NCBI GenBank assembly: GCA_002364245.1
Contig: DEXR01000019.1
Location: 1-47,286, forward strand
Length of the DNA: 47,286 bases
DNA from: Flavobacteriaceae bacterium UBA3179
GTDB taxonomy: Bacteria > Bacteroidota > Bacteroidia > Flavobacteriales > Flavobacteriaceae
Reading direction: 5' to 3'
Shown here: piece by piece, positions 1 through 9,700 of the stretch
Layout of the letters: every line of letters begins with the position of its first letter
Position numbering within the stretch: position 1 is the stretch's first letter
Program-made: the position numbers and the translations under genes
Notes under the pieces: generated by a model
Seen by the model: only the letters and a program-made list of their open reading frames with translations
The model's database searches: none
Told to the model about the DNA's origin: nothing

Positions 1-465
1 CCAGGTAGAACAGCGTCCAATATGCTTCCAGAAACCGTTATTCAATTAGCTAAAGACCATAAAAATATCATTGGTATAAAAGAAGCGGCTGGGGATTTGG
101 TTCAAGCGATGCGAATGATTGACGGAACACCGGACGACTTTTTGGTTATTAGCGGAGACGATATGATTGCTTTGCCAATGACATTAGCAGGCGGTGCAGG
201 AGTGATTTCAGTTATAGGCGAAGGATTCCCAAAGGAGTTTTCTACTATGATTCAATTAGGATTGGACAGAAAAGTAGATGAAGCTTATAAAATCCACTAT
301 AAAATAGCCCCTGCAATTAATTATATTTTTGAAGAAGGCAACCCAGCCGGAATTAAAGCCGTATTTAAAAAATTAGGCATTTGTGGCGATACGGTGCGCT
401 TGCCATTGGTAAAAGCCAGCGGGTATTTACAAAATAAAATCGTTTCTTTTATCGACGAGTTATAG
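1..465 (+). CDS. dapA: 4-hydroxy-tetrahydrodipicolinate synthase, C-terminal part
   Basis: This is the 3' part of dapA; the gene enters the window already open in frame 1. DapA condenses pyruvate with aspartate semialdehyde in the lysine and diaminopimelate pathway in the cytoplasm. The visible reading begins PGRTASNM, which follows the conserved YNVPGRT loop of the family. GIKEAAGD contains the lysine that forms the Schiff base with pyruvate. [22 protein letters not shown] is a TIM-barrel strand and loop typical of DapA. About half of the roughly 290-residue protein is present and it ends normally at TAG. It lies upstream of bamD in the same orientation, with a separate promoter between them. 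Identification is secure; only the N-terminus is missing because of the window edge. Confidence 0.95.
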   Translation, partial: PGRTASNMLPETVIQLAKDHKNIIGIKEAAGDLVQAMRMIDGTPDDFLVISGDDMIALPMTLAGGAGVISVIGEGFPKEFSTMIQLGLDRKVDEAYKIHYKIAPAINYIFEEGNPAGIKAVFKKLGICGDTVRLPLVKASGYLQNKIVSFIDEL

Positions 466-552
466 ACTTGGTTTTCCGGAAACATCGTTAATCTTTTCTG
501 AAATGTCCTTTTTTATAGTTTTAACACAATAATTTAACCCGATATTTAGTTT

Positions 553-581
553 TTGTAATCCCATTTAATTCACTAATTTTG
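553..581 (+). promoter_or_regulatory. Bacteroidota-type promoter for bamD
   Basis: TTG at 553-555, then 18 bases, then TAATTTTG at 574-581, which fits the Bacteroidota TTG/TAnnTTTG consensus. The box is followed by exactly four bases and the ATG at 586. This is the same geometry as at three other genes here and as the SRP RNA 5' end, so the transcript may start at that ATG. Confidence 0.65.
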
Positions 582-585
582 CACG

Positions 586-1419
586 ATGTTTTTTAACACT
601 ATGAAGAATATTATTTTATTGCTTTTTGCCGTAATTATGTTGAGTTCCTGTAGCGAATACCAGAAGGTACTATCTTCGGATGATACAGGGAAAAAATATA
701 CTATGGCAGATTCTCTGTACAAGCAGGGGAAATATAAAAAAGCATTAAAGCTTTTTGAGCAAATTGTACCGGTATATCGTGGAAAACCACAAGCAGAACG
801 ATTGATGTTTTTATATGCCAACACTTTTTACGAATTAGAAGATTATTATTTATCCGGATATCAATTTGAACGTTTTGAAACATCCTACCCACAGAGTGAT
901 AGTGTGGAAGTTGCAGCGTACAAATCGGCCAAAAGTTATTCTCAATTGTCTCCACGTTATTCGTTGGACCAAGAGGATACGTATAAAGCTTTAGAAAAAT
1001 TACAAAGCTTCATCAATAAATACCCCAATTCAGAGAAAAGACCAGAAGCCAACGCCTTGGTGGCCGAACTAAATGGGAAGTTAGAGAAAAAAGACATTGA
1101 AATTGCCAATCAAAATTTAAAAATAGCTGAATACATTGGAGATTACAGACCAGCAATCGAATCGTACGACAATTTCATTTCAGACCATCCCGGTTCGAAA
1201 TACAGGAAAGATGCCTTTTTTGGAAGATTACAGGCAGCCTACGAATTGGCTGTACGGAGTGTTCCTTCGTTAGTTGAAGAGCGACTGGTTACCGCCCAAG
1301 ATTATTACAATAAATTTATAAAGTATTACAGTGATACAGATTTAAAGGCCGAAGCTGATATAATTGCACAGGATATTGCTGAGCGTTTGGGCCAAACAGA
1401 AACTGAACAAAAAAGTTAA
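586..1419 (+). CDS. bamD: outer membrane protein assembly factor BamD (lipoprotein)
   Basis: BamD is the essential lipoprotein partner of BamA in the machine that folds beta-barrel proteins into the outer membrane; it acts on the periplasmic face. The N-terminus is a lipoprotein signal ending at a lipobox (VIMLSSC) followed by SEYQKVLSSDD, the usual flavobacterial BamD start. The remainder is helical with TPR-like repeats, for example DSLYKQGKYKKALKLFEQIV and the YEDYYLSGYQFERFETSYP-like segment near residue 90. Length (277 residues) is normal for the family. Two starts are possible, 586 (MFFNTMKN) and 601 (MKNIIL). I kept 586 because the promoter box lies exactly four bases upstream; 601 would need a 15-base leader and is also credible. 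rpoZ begins 10 bases after the stop, so the two are probably co-transcribed. Confidence 0.88.
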   Translation: MFFNTMKNIILLLFAVIMLSSCSEYQKVLSSDDTGKKYTMADSLYKQGKYKKALKLFEQIVPVYRGKPQAERLMFLYANTFYELEDYYLSGYQFERFETSYPQSDSVEVAAYKSAKSYSQLSPRYSLDQEDTYKALEKLQSFINKYPNSEKRPEANALVAELNGKLEKKDIEIANQNLKIAEYIGDYRPAIESYDNFISDHPGSKYRKDAFFGRLQAAYELAVRSVPSLVEERLVTAQDYYNKFIKYYSDTDLKAEADIIAQDIAERLGQTETEQKS

Positions 1420-1429
1420 AACAAGGATT

Positions 1430-1765
1430 ATGATCGATATTAAAAATTCTGAAGCTCCTATCAATACAACGACCATTGATAAGAACAAAATTGACGCGCC
1501 AACTGAGAACATTTACGAGGCAATTTCCATTATTTCAAAGCGAGCTACGCAAATTAATGGTGACATCAAGAAAGAATTACTTGAAAAACTAGATGAGTTT
1601 GCTACGTACAATGATAGTTTGGAGGAAATTTTTGAAAACAAGGAACAAATTGAAGTTTCTAAATTTTACGAACGTTTACCAAAACCTCACGCACTTGCAG
1701 TAGAGGAGTGGTTAAACGACAAAATTTACTACCGTAATACAAAGGAAGAAGAACTAGATAAGTAA
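1430..1765 (+). CDS. rpoZ: DNA-directed RNA polymerase subunit omega, Bacteroidota type
   Basis: This 111-residue protein is the omega subunit that helps assemble and stabilise beta-prime in RNA polymerase. The Bacteroidota form has a conserved core visible here as NIYEAISIISKRATQIN (about residues 27-43), followed by an acidic helix and a C-terminal LPKPHALAVEEWL segment characteristic of this group. The open frame extends back to 1364 inside bamD, but the start at 1430 is preferred because AAGGA stands just before it and the family begins MIDIKNS or similar. It sits between bamD and coaBC, four bases ahead of the latter. In many bacteria omega genes also neighbour coaBC, which agrees with this context. 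Name confidence is high from the core motif and neighbourhood. Confidence 0.88.
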   Translation: MIDIKNSEAPINTTTIDKNKIDAPTENIYEAISIISKRATQINGDIKKELLEKLDEFATYNDSLEEIFENKEQIEVSKFYERLPKPHALAVEEWLNDKIYYRNTKEEELDK

Positions 1766-1769
1766 AAAC

Positions 1770-2981
1770 ATGTCTGTTTTAAGCGGTAAAAATGTGTTGC
1801 TTGGTGTTACAGCCGGTATTGCCGCTTATAAGGCTGCTTTTTTGGTTAGGTTGTTAGTGAAAAAAAACGCTAATGTTAAAGTTGTAATGACGCCTTCAGC
1901 TAAGGATTTTGTCACTCCACTTACACTTTCCACACTTTCTAAAAACGAAGTTTTTTCCTCTTTTACCAATGAAGATGATGAAAATGCCCAATGGAATAAC
2001 CACGTTGAGTTAGCCCTTTGGGCTGATTTATTTGTGATAGCGCCAGCAACAGCTAACACCCTGTCTAAAATGGCGAATGGAACCAGTGATAACTTACTGT
2101 TAGCTACCTATCTTTCAGCTAAATGTCCTGTTTATTATGCTCCTGCGATGGATTTGGATATGCACAAACATCCCAGTACTACTGAAACTTTCAATAAATT
2201 AAATTCTTTTGGGAATATTCAAATTCCCGCCGAAGAAGGTGAATTAGCAAGTGGTTTGTCAGGAAAAGGCCGTATGGCAGAACCTGAGCATATTATATCT
2301 TTTTTAGAAACCGATATTCAAAACAAATCACCTTTACACGGTAAAAAAGTATTGATTACAGCTGGTCCTACTTATGAAGCCATCGACCCCGTTCGTTTTA
2401 TAGGCAATCATTCTAGCGGGAAAATGGGATATGCCATTGCTGAAACAGCTGCAAAGCTAGGTGCTAAAGTGGTATTGGTTTCTGGTCCTGTAAGTTTAAG
2501 TTTATATCATAGTCTTGTTGAGGTGATTTCAGTTACTTCAGCAGAAGAAATGTACCAAGCTGTCCATAAACATTTTGCTAGCTGTGATATTGCCATTTTA
2601 AGTGCCGCAGTAGCAGATTATAGACCGAAAGATGTTGCTTCAGAAAAAATAAAAAAGAATGATGCTACATTGACGATTCAGTTAGAAAAAACACAAGATA
2701 TTTTAAAATCGTTAGGTGAAATAAAAAAACATCAATTTTTAACTGGTTTTGCACTGGAAACTCAAAACGAGCTTGAAAATGCAAAAAGCAAACTCAAAAA
2801 AAAGAATTTAGATTTAATTGTGTTAAATTCGCTCAAAGACAAAGGGGCCGGGTTTAAAGCAGACACGAACAAAGTGACTTTAATAGATAAACACAATAAA
2901 GTGCAAGCTTTTTCTGTTAAACCAAAGACCGAAGTCGCAAACGATATTTTACAATACATTATAGAACAATTAGATGCGTAA
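1770..2981 (+). CDS. coaBC: bifunctional phosphopantothenoylcysteine decarboxylase / phosphopantothenate-cysteine ligase
   Basis: CoaBC carries out two consecutive steps of coenzyme A synthesis: joining cysteine to 4'-phosphopantothenate (CoaB) and decarboxylating the product (CoaC). The N-terminal flavoprotein CoaC domain covers about residues 1-180 and shows GVTAGIAAYKA, the catalytic histidine in NHVE (H78) and the PAMDLDM motif (125-131). The CoaB domain begins near residue 187 with LITAGPTYEAIDPVRFIGN and SSGKMGYAIA, and continues to the lysine-rich KIKK region (ATP/CTP site). The 403-residue length is normal. It starts four bases after rpoZ and its last eight bases overlap the start of the DUF4835 gene, so these genes form an operon. 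A second CoA gene, coaE, lies at 15958-16545. Confidence 0.95.
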   Translation: MSVLSGKNVLLGVTAGIAAYKAAFLVRLLVKKNANVKVVMTPSAKDFVTPLTLSTLSKNEVFSSFTNEDDENAQWNNHVELALWADLFVIAPATANTLSKMANGTSDNLLLATYLSAKCPVYYAPAMDLDMHKHPSTTETFNKLNSFGNIQIPAEEGELASGLSGKGRMAEPEHIISFLETDIQNKSPLHGKKVLITAGPTYEAIDPVRFIGNHSSGKMGYAIAETAAKLGAKVVLVSGPVSLSLYHSLVEVISVTSAEEMYQAVHKHFASCDIAILSAAVADYRPKDVASEKIKKNDATLTIQLEKTQDILKSLGEIKKHQFLTGFALETQNELENAKSKLKKKNLDLIVLNSLKDKGAGFKADTNKVTLIDKHNKVQAFSVKPKTEVANDILQYIIEQLDA

Positions 2982-3864
2982 ACTTATACTTATACTTTCC
3001 GTTTTTATTCTTTCACTTTCTACTCAAGCACAAGAGCTTAATTGTAGTGTAACCGTAGATGCCGAACAAACTGGACAGCCCAACTTACAGGTATTCAGGA
3101 CGCTTCAACAGGAATTGACCGATTTTGTAAATAATACTAAATGGACCAATAAAGTATTTAAAAATCAAGAGCGAATCGATTGCAATATGTCAATTATCGT
3201 TTCTGGTTTTGAATCCAATTCGTTTACGGCAACTATTCAAATTCAGGCTTCTAGACCGGTTTATGGTTCAAGCTATAATTCGCCAATCTATAATTATAAT
3301 GACCGTCAGTTTAGTTTTGATTATACGGAGTTTCAACCATTAAATTTTAACTTGAATACATTTAGCTCTAATTTAATATCTGTCATTGCATATCACGTGT
3401 ATACCATCATCGGTTTAGATGCTGATACCTTTGAGCTGAACGGTGGAGACGAGTATTTTGAAACAGCAAAGCAAATTGTAACCACGGCTGCTTCGAGTAA
3501 CTTTGCAGGTTGGAAACCAACCGATGGTACACAAACTCGCTACCGATACAATGAGGCTGCAATTTCAAATGTGTATCAAGAATTTCATACAGCTATGTAT
3601 GATTACCACAGAAAAGGATTAGATTTAATGGTGCAAAGCCCAAAAGATGCCAAAAAAGGAATTACTGATGCGATTGAAACTTTGGCGCAGATTAATAATC
3701 GAAGACCAAATTCATACTTAATCCGTACTTTTTTTGATGCAAAAAGTGATGAAATACAGGCTGTTTTTAGTGGTGGCCCAAATGTGGATATTGTAAAATT
3801 GGTTGAGAACCTAAATAAATTGGCTCCGACTAAAAGAAGCAATTGGAGCGAAATTAAATATTGA
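2974..3864 (+). CDS. DUF4835 family exported protein
   Basis: A 296-residue exported protein of unknown function. The first 19 residues (MRKLILILSVFILSLSTQAQ) are a Sec signal peptide with an AQ cleavage region. The mature part begins ELNCSVTVDAEQTGQ and contains FRTLQQELTDFVNNTKWTN, the signature I associate with the Bacteroidota family DUF4835. The family is nearly always found between coaBC and recN, as here. The start codon lies inside the end of coaBC (8-base overlap), implying translational coupling. No catalytic motif is visible; the protein is probably periplasmic or associated with the outer membrane. Family assignment is from sequence memory plus neighbourhood, and the function is open. 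Confidence 0.85.
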   Translation: MRKLILILSVFILSLSTQAQELNCSVTVDAEQTGQPNLQVFRTLQQELTDFVNNTKWTNKVFKNQERIDCNMSIIVSGFESNSFTATIQIQASRPVYGSSYNSPIYNYNDRQFSFDYTEFQPLNFNLNTFSSNLISVIAYHVYTIIGLDADTFELNGGDEYFETAKQIVTTAASSNFAGWKPTDGTQTRYRYNEAAISNVYQEFHTAMYDYHRKGLDLMVQSPKDAKKGITDAIETLAQINNRRPNSYLIRTFFDAKSDEIQAVFSGGPNVDIVKLVENLNKLAPTKRSNWSEIKY

Positions 3865-3965
3865 TCAATTTTCTTATTTTCCTTGTTGTTGTAAAAACTT
3901 CATTTTACATTTAAAATCGTTTTCAAAACCGTATTTTTAATACCGGAAAATCTTATTTTATACCA

Positions 3966-5618
3966 GTGATTACGACTTTAGCCATTAAAAATTATGCCCT
4001 AATCGATGATATCCGTATGGATTTCAAGGGTGGATTGACTATTATTACTGGGGAAACTGGAGCGGGAAAATCTATTTTATTGGGTGCATTATCCTTGGTG
4101 TTAGGTAAACGGGCCGATTTAAATAGCATGAAAGATGCTTCAAAAAAGTGTGTGATAGAAGCTGAATTTGCTATCGAAAAATTTAAATTACAAACTCTTT
4201 TTGAAGAAAACGACTTGGATTATGATGCGCTCACCATCATAAGAAGAGAAATTTTGCCAAGTGGTAAATCACGAGCCTTCATTAATGATACGCCAGTAAC
4301 CTTATCACAATTACAAGCTGTTGGGCCTTACTTGGTCGATATTCACAGTCAACATGAAACGCTTTCTTTAGCTGAAGAAAACTACCAAATGCAAGTAATC
4401 GATGCGTTGGCAGAAAATATGTCTCTTAAAAGCACCTATTCTGAACAATTGCAATCATATAGGTTTACAGCCAAAGCATTGGAAGAAGCGAAACTTAAAA
4501 AAATCGAAGCTTCCAAAGAAATAGACTACAACACCTTTTTGTTTACCGAATTGGAAGAAGCCAATCTAGAAGGCATAGATCAAGCAGAGTTAGAAGAAAC
4601 CTATGAAACGCTTAGCAACGCCGAGGAAATACAAGAAACGCTTTCAAAAGTAGTTCAATTGTATTCTGAAGAACAAATAGGCACAATGGAAACCGCCAAA
4701 GAAGCTCGTGCTGCATTAAGCCAATTAAAAAGTTATGGCTCGGTGTATCATGCACTTTGGGAACGTTTAAACAGTGTGATTATCGAATTAGATGATTTAA
4801 ACGAAGAAACTGAACAAATAGCAACGTCGGTTGAAGCTGATCCGCAGGAGCTACTCAATATTAACGAGAAACTGCAAATCTTACATAAGTTACAACAAAA
4901 ACATAATGTAGCGACCGTTTCAGAATTAGTAGAAATTAAAAATGCGCTTGAGGCTAACATAACCGACACCACCAACCTTGATTCCCGTATTGAAACATTG
5001 GAACAGGAGGTTATCACTTTAAATAAAGAAGTACGAAAAACCGGGAAGGCCATTCACAAGTCGCGTGAGGCGGTCATTCCTAAGTTACAAGAAAAACTAG
5101 AAGCTATTTTAGCAAAACTTGGTTTGCCAAATGCTCGTTTTGATTTTAAGCTAACAGCCACTGAAAATCTCCGTGAAAACGGCACAGACACGCTCGAGCT
5201 GTTATTTACCGCCAATAAAGGCACAACGATGGGTTCCATAAAAAAGGTGGCTTCTGGAGGCGAAATGAGCCGTATTATGCTGGCGGTAAAAGCTGTTTTG
5301 GCAGAATATCAAACGTTACCAACTCTCATTTTTGATGAAATAGACTCGGGAGTTTCGGGTGAAATTGCCAATAAAATGGCTGCTATTATGGATGTTATGA
5401 GCCGCGGAATGCAATTGGTAAGCATCACGCACTTGCCACAAATAGCCTCGAAAGGTGCACAACATATAAAGGTATACAAAGAAGATATAAATAATGTTAC
5501 GGAAACTCATTTAAAAACCTTGTCGCAGGAAGAACGTATTGTGGAGATTGCACAAATGATAGGAGGAAAAAATGTAACAGATTCTGCCTTAGCACATGCA
5601 AAAGAATTACTGAATTAA
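3966..5618 (+). CDS. recN: DNA repair protein RecN
   Basis: RecN is an SMC-like ATPase that holds broken DNA ends during recombinational repair. Evidence is a Walker A motif GETGAGKS at residues 29-36, a long helical coiled-coil middle (about 150-370), the ABC signature ASGGEMSRIMLAV and Walker B TLIFDEIDSGVSGE, then a normal C-terminus with SITHLPQIAS. Length of 550 is typical. The reading starts at a GTG (3966) that gives MITTLAIKNYALIDD, exactly where the family begins. About 100 bases separate it from the DUF4835 gene, with no clear terminator between them. A weak box TATTTTAT ends four bases before the GTG, so a private promoter is possible but not supported by a full consensus. Confidence 0.95.
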   Translation: MITTLAIKNYALIDDIRMDFKGGLTIITGETGAGKSILLGALSLVLGKRADLNSMKDASKKCVIEAEFAIEKFKLQTLFEENDLDYDALTIIRREILPSGKSRAFINDTPVTLSQLQAVGPYLVDIHSQHETLSLAEENYQMQVIDALAENMSLKSTYSEQLQSYRFTAKALEEAKLKKIEASKEIDYNTFLFTELEEANLEGIDQAELEETYETLSNAEEIQETLSKVVQLYSEEQIGTMETAKEARAALSQLKSYGSVYHALWERLNSVIIELDDLNEETEQIATSVEADPQELLNINEKLQILHKLQQKHNVATVSELVEIKNALEANITDTTNLDSRIETLEQEVITLNKEVRKTGKAIHKSREAVIPKLQEKLEAILAKLGLPNARFDFKLTATENLRENGTDTLELLFTANKGTTMGSIKKVASGGEMSRIMLAVKAVLAEYQTLPTLIFDEIDSGVSGEIANKMAAIMDVMSRGMQLVSITHLPQIASKGAQHIKVYKEDINNVTETHLKTLSQEERIVEIAQMIGGKNVTDSALAHAKELLN

Positions 5619-5690
5619 AACTGTATCTTTACTGTTTAGTATTTAATATTATAGATTTCAAATTTTAAAAATATAAATCACTTGATTGTA

Positions 5691-5721
5691 ATTGATAATC
5701 ACTTAATAAATCAATAATCAA
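5691..5721. promoter_or_regulatory. inverted repeat upstream of fabI
   Basis: ATTGAT at 5691-5696 and ATCAAT at 5710-5715 form an inverted repeat with a 13-base spacer. Further TTGATT (5682-5687) and AATCAA (5716-5721) copies flank it, all within 55 bases of the fabI start. This could be an operator for a fatty-acid regulator, but the region is very AT-rich and chance is a real alternative. Confidence 0.25.
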
Positions 5722-5735
5722 AAACCCAATAGAAC

Positions 5736-6551
5736 ATGTCATATAATTTATTAAAAGGAAAACGAGGAATTATTTTTGGCGCCTTAGATGAAAACTCCAT
5801 TGCATGGAAAACTGCGGAACGCGTTCACGAAGAAGGTGGAAAATTTGTATTAACCAATGCACCAATCGCACTGCGGATGGGACAGATAAATGAATTGGCA
5901 AAAAAGACGAATTCTGAGATTATCCCTGCAGATGCAACCAATATGGAGGATTTAGAAAACTTAGTTGAGAAAGCAACCGAAATTTTAGGGGGTAAACTCG
6001 ATTTTGTACTACACTCTATTGGGATGTCTGTAAACGTTCGAAAAGGCAAACATTATACGGATCAAAACTACGATTGGACTCATAAAGGTTGGGACATATC
6101 TGCTGTGTCTTTTCATAAAACTATGAACGTTTTGTACAATAAAGATGCGATGAACGAGTGGGGAAGTATTGTGGCTCTCACCTATATGGCTGCTCAGCGT
6201 GTATTTCCTGACTATAACGATATGGCCGACAATAAAGCCTATTTAGAATCTATAGCAAGAAGTTTTGGATATTTCTTCGGAAGAGATAAAAAGGTGCGCG
6301 TAAATACCATTTCGCAATCACCTACACCTACCACGGCTGGAAAAGGTGTAAAAGGGTTTGACGGGTTTATTTCATATGCGGATAAAATGTCACCATTAGG
6401 AAACGCAACAGCAATAGACTGTGCTAATTATACAATTTCATTATTTAGTGATTTAACCAAACGAGTAACCCTTCAAAATTTATATAATGACGGAGGCTTT
6501 TCTAATGTTGGTGTTAGTGATGCTGTTATAGAAGCTTTTGACGAAGAATAA
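5736..6551 (+). CDS. fabI: enoyl-[acyl-carrier-protein] reductase (NADH), FabI
   Basis: FabI reduces the trans-2 double bond of enoyl-ACP in the last step of each fatty acid elongation cycle. It is a short-chain dehydrogenase: the nucleotide-binding start GIIFGALDENSIAW (residues 11-24) carries the FabI-type variant of the glycine motif. The active site reads YMAAQRVFPDYNDMADNK, giving Y150, Y160 and K167 with the Tyr-x6-Lys spacing specific to FabI. SQSPTPTTAGKG near residue 193 is the substrate-binding loop. Length (271) is normal. It is preceded by about 115 bases of AT-rich sequence with inverted repeats and followed by a strong hairpin terminator, so it is probably a single-gene unit. 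Confidence 0.95.
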   Translation: MSYNLLKGKRGIIFGALDENSIAWKTAERVHEEGGKFVLTNAPIALRMGQINELAKKTNSEIIPADATNMEDLENLVEKATEILGGKLDFVLHSIGMSVNVRKGKHYTDQNYDWTHKGWDISAVSFHKTMNVLYNKDAMNEWGSIVALTYMAAQRVFPDYNDMADNKAYLESIARSFGYFFGRDKKVRVNTISQSPTPTTAGKGVKGFDGFISYADKMSPLGNATAIDCANYTISLFSDLTKRVTLQNLYNDGGFSNVGVSDAVIEAFDEE

Positions 6552-6576
6552 GTTTATAATAATAATGCATATTAAG

Positions 6577-6607
6577 AAAAGACCCGTAGCTACGGGTCTT
6601 TTTTTTG
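6577..6607 (+). terminator. rho-independent terminator of fabI
   Basis: AAGACCCGTA and TACGGGTCTT form a GC-rich perfect stem joined by a two-base centre and followed by a run of eight T. It ends the housekeeping block and separates it from the T9SS cargo genes. Confidence 0.9.
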
Positions 6608-6719
6608 TTAAAAAATTAACGGTATTGATTTATTTTATGGTTTTACTGTTGATTTTCTTGTGTTTAAGATTTATTTTAGATATTTTTAAGCTAATATTAA
6701 CTAAAATCTAATTTTAATT

Positions 6720-9700
6720 ATGAGAAAATTTACTTTTCTATGGTGTTTATTGCTATGTTTTACGACGGCATTGAATGCGCAAAATCTACCGGACAAATCG
6801 TCGATTAACGATTTGTTGAATAGGTATTCTCAATTGGAGACTCAAAGCGGATCGATTTCCGAACACTTTACAAAAGGGGAACAGCAAATTCTGCGTGCCT
6901 ACTTCGCGAATCAGCAACCGGCAAAGCCTAATTCAGGAATAAAGGGTGTTAACCATGGTGCACCGGCTGCAATTAAAAGTTTAGGTGAAAACAATCCGGT
7001 TTTTAATAATGGAAAAACTAACAAACAACAGTTTACAAAACCAAATGCGATTTTAAGAGGTGCTGATCAAGATGCGCCTGCTGCAATTAAAAGTTTGGGT
7101 GAAAACAATCCGGTTTTTAATAATAAGAAAACTAAAAGCCCATTGTTTATGGCTCCCGAAGTGCTTACCGCTTTAGAGGAAGCCGAAATAGCAGCAGCTG
7201 CAAAACGTGACGCTACATTGAACATGGAAAACAATACGGCAACTCGCACCTATGCAGTACTCGCTGATATTATTCCTTCGGCTGGAGCAACTGAAACATT
7301 TACACCAGATGTAGGTGACCACTTTTTTGATCCAGGAGGACCAGGTGGGGCCAATACGGACGGAGAACCAGGAAATTACCCCAACTGTGGTTGTGACACG
7401 CAGACAACATTAGAAGGGGTTTCCGAAATTGAGTTTCTTGATTTTGGAGTAAATGGAACCTTTGACTATTTAACAATTTATGATGGTACCGATGCTACTG
7501 GTACTATATTATATGATAATAGTGATGGCGGTATAAATGACGGTGACAAAACTTTGACAGACATGATTGCTTCAAATGGATCGGCTTCTTTTACATCCAC
7601 AAGTGGCAACTTCTTTTTCTTTTTCCATTCCAGCACAGTGGTAAACTGGCTTGGATGGGATGTTGAGATTATTGATGCTGCCGGCGGCGGCGGTGGAGGC
7701 GGAGGTACCGCATGTAGCCAAGACAACCCAAGCAACGCTTTTGAAAATGGAAAAAGCAACAATGCCGATTTAGGTAGGATCGTTGCGAATGATATTGAAA
7801 TTGATGCCGATACAGATTACAGCTTGGAAAGCATAAGCATTAATGAGTTTATGAGCCCTGGTGTTACAGCAGCTAGTGTAGATGTTTATATCTATGAAGA
7901 CAATGGAGGAGTACCGGGAGCAGAATTAGCTTCAGAATTAGGGGTTGTTCCTGCATCTCAAACCGTGATTGGATCTAATTTCGGATTTGATTTGTCAGAA
8001 GTTGTTATAGATATCACGCCAGTTGCCCTAGATGGTCAAGCTGGAGTCCCGACTACATATTGGATAGGTATTTCACTTTTAACATCTGATGCCAGTAACT
8101 GTTTTTGGGAAAACACAACAGCAAGTATAGTAGGAAACGGAGAAGCTTACGACGATGGCGTTGTAGGTTTTGTGGTTGATCCAGCATTAGACGGTGTCTA
8201 TACCTTTAGCGGAACCTGTACCCCAATGGGTGGTGGAGGTCCCGGACCGCTTACTACAGTATATGGTATTAATAATGCCAACCAAGACTTGATTGGTTTT
8301 GAAACGGCAACGCCTGGCAATACTGAAGTATTTGGTACATCGCCTATTACTGTTAATTTTGAAAATGCAGGAGCAATTGATCCAGCAAACCCTACAACAG
8401 GATATGCATTAGATAACGCAGGAGAATTTTATTCTTTTGATGTAACAACAGGAATATATACTTCATTAGGAAACATACCTGGAGATTGGGTAGGGATGGA
8501 ATATGATCGTGCCTCAGGTACTTTATATGCCATAGCTGGTACCGATCTTTATACAATTGATCCAGTAGGTTTATCTGCTACCTTGGTAGGTTCTTTGGGG
8601 CTTGCTACTGGTGCTCTACCAATTGCTTTGGCTATTGATGGTACAGGAATGGGTTATACTTATGATATCGTTGATGATAGTTTGTATAGTGTAGATCTTG
8701 CAACAGGAGCTACCACGTTGGTTGGTCCTATTGGTTTTGATGCTAACTTTGGTCAGGGTATGGCGTATGATCCAACTACCGATATGGTTTATATGGCAGC
8801 TTTTAACGGTGGTGCTTTTGCAGCCGAATGGCGTTCTGTAGATACAGCTACAGGAAGTACTACTTTAATAGGTAATATAGTTACTGATGATCCTAGTCCG
8901 CAAGTGGCGTGGGCATCCGTTGGAGAAACATTACCTCCTCCAGCTTGTCCTGAGCCAATAAACCTTGCGGTTACAAATGTAGAACCAACTTCTGCCGACC
9001 TTTCTTGGGATGAAGAACCCAATGCTAGTAGTGGATATATTTGGTATGTATTTGAGCAAGGTGCAAACCCTGCGACAGACACACCTATAGCAACTGGAAC
9101 AACTCCAAGTGGTACTACTACTGCAACAGCAACAGGTTTGAGCGGTGGTTCAAATTATGATTTCTATGTTGTCGCAGATTGTAATGCAGATGGATTGAGT
9201 AACTTTGCAGGACCAATTACTTTTGCAACTCCACCTGCGTGTGGCGGTAAATTTTATGACAATGGTGGACCTGATGGAGATTATGCAAATGATTCAGATG
9301 ATACAATTACCATTAGCCCTGAAAATGCGATGGAGCTTGTAACTGTAACATTTACCTCGTTTGATGTGGAAGAAGGTTGGGATGCATTGTATGTTTATGA
9401 TGGGCCCGATACTACTTTTCCATTAATTGACAGTGGAAATCCTGCTACTAATGGAGGATTCCCAGCTGGTGGTTATTATGGAACAACACCTCCTGGACCT
9501 TTTACCTCTAGTGATGCTAGTGGAGCTCTTACGTTTGTGTTTTTGAGTGACGGTTCTGTGCCAAGAGCTGGATGGGAAGCTGATGTAGTTTGTGCTATAC
9601 CACCACCACCAAATGATATGATAGCAAACTCAATTGATGTTGATGAAATAGGATTCCCATATACAGATCCTGACGTGCAGATGCAAGTAGCGACTACAGA

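Noticed and set aside
1364..1429. Longer start for rpoZ inside bamD
   Set aside because: The extra residues are the bamD tail in another frame; AAGGA before 1430 and family length favour the shorter form.
3954..3961. TATTTTAT four bases before the recN GTG as another leaderless promoter
   Set aside because: It misses two bases of TAnnTTTG and lacks a TTG at the right distance; kept only as a remark.
7681..7708. A GC-rich stretch encoding eight glycines, first read as a possible microsatellite or foreign patch
   Set aside because: It lies in frame between two domains of paralogue A and is best explained as a flexible glycine linker.
8789..9082. Minus-strand open frame of 97 codons inside paralogue A
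   Set aside because: It lies fully within the coding region of a clear secreted protein and has no recognisable motif.
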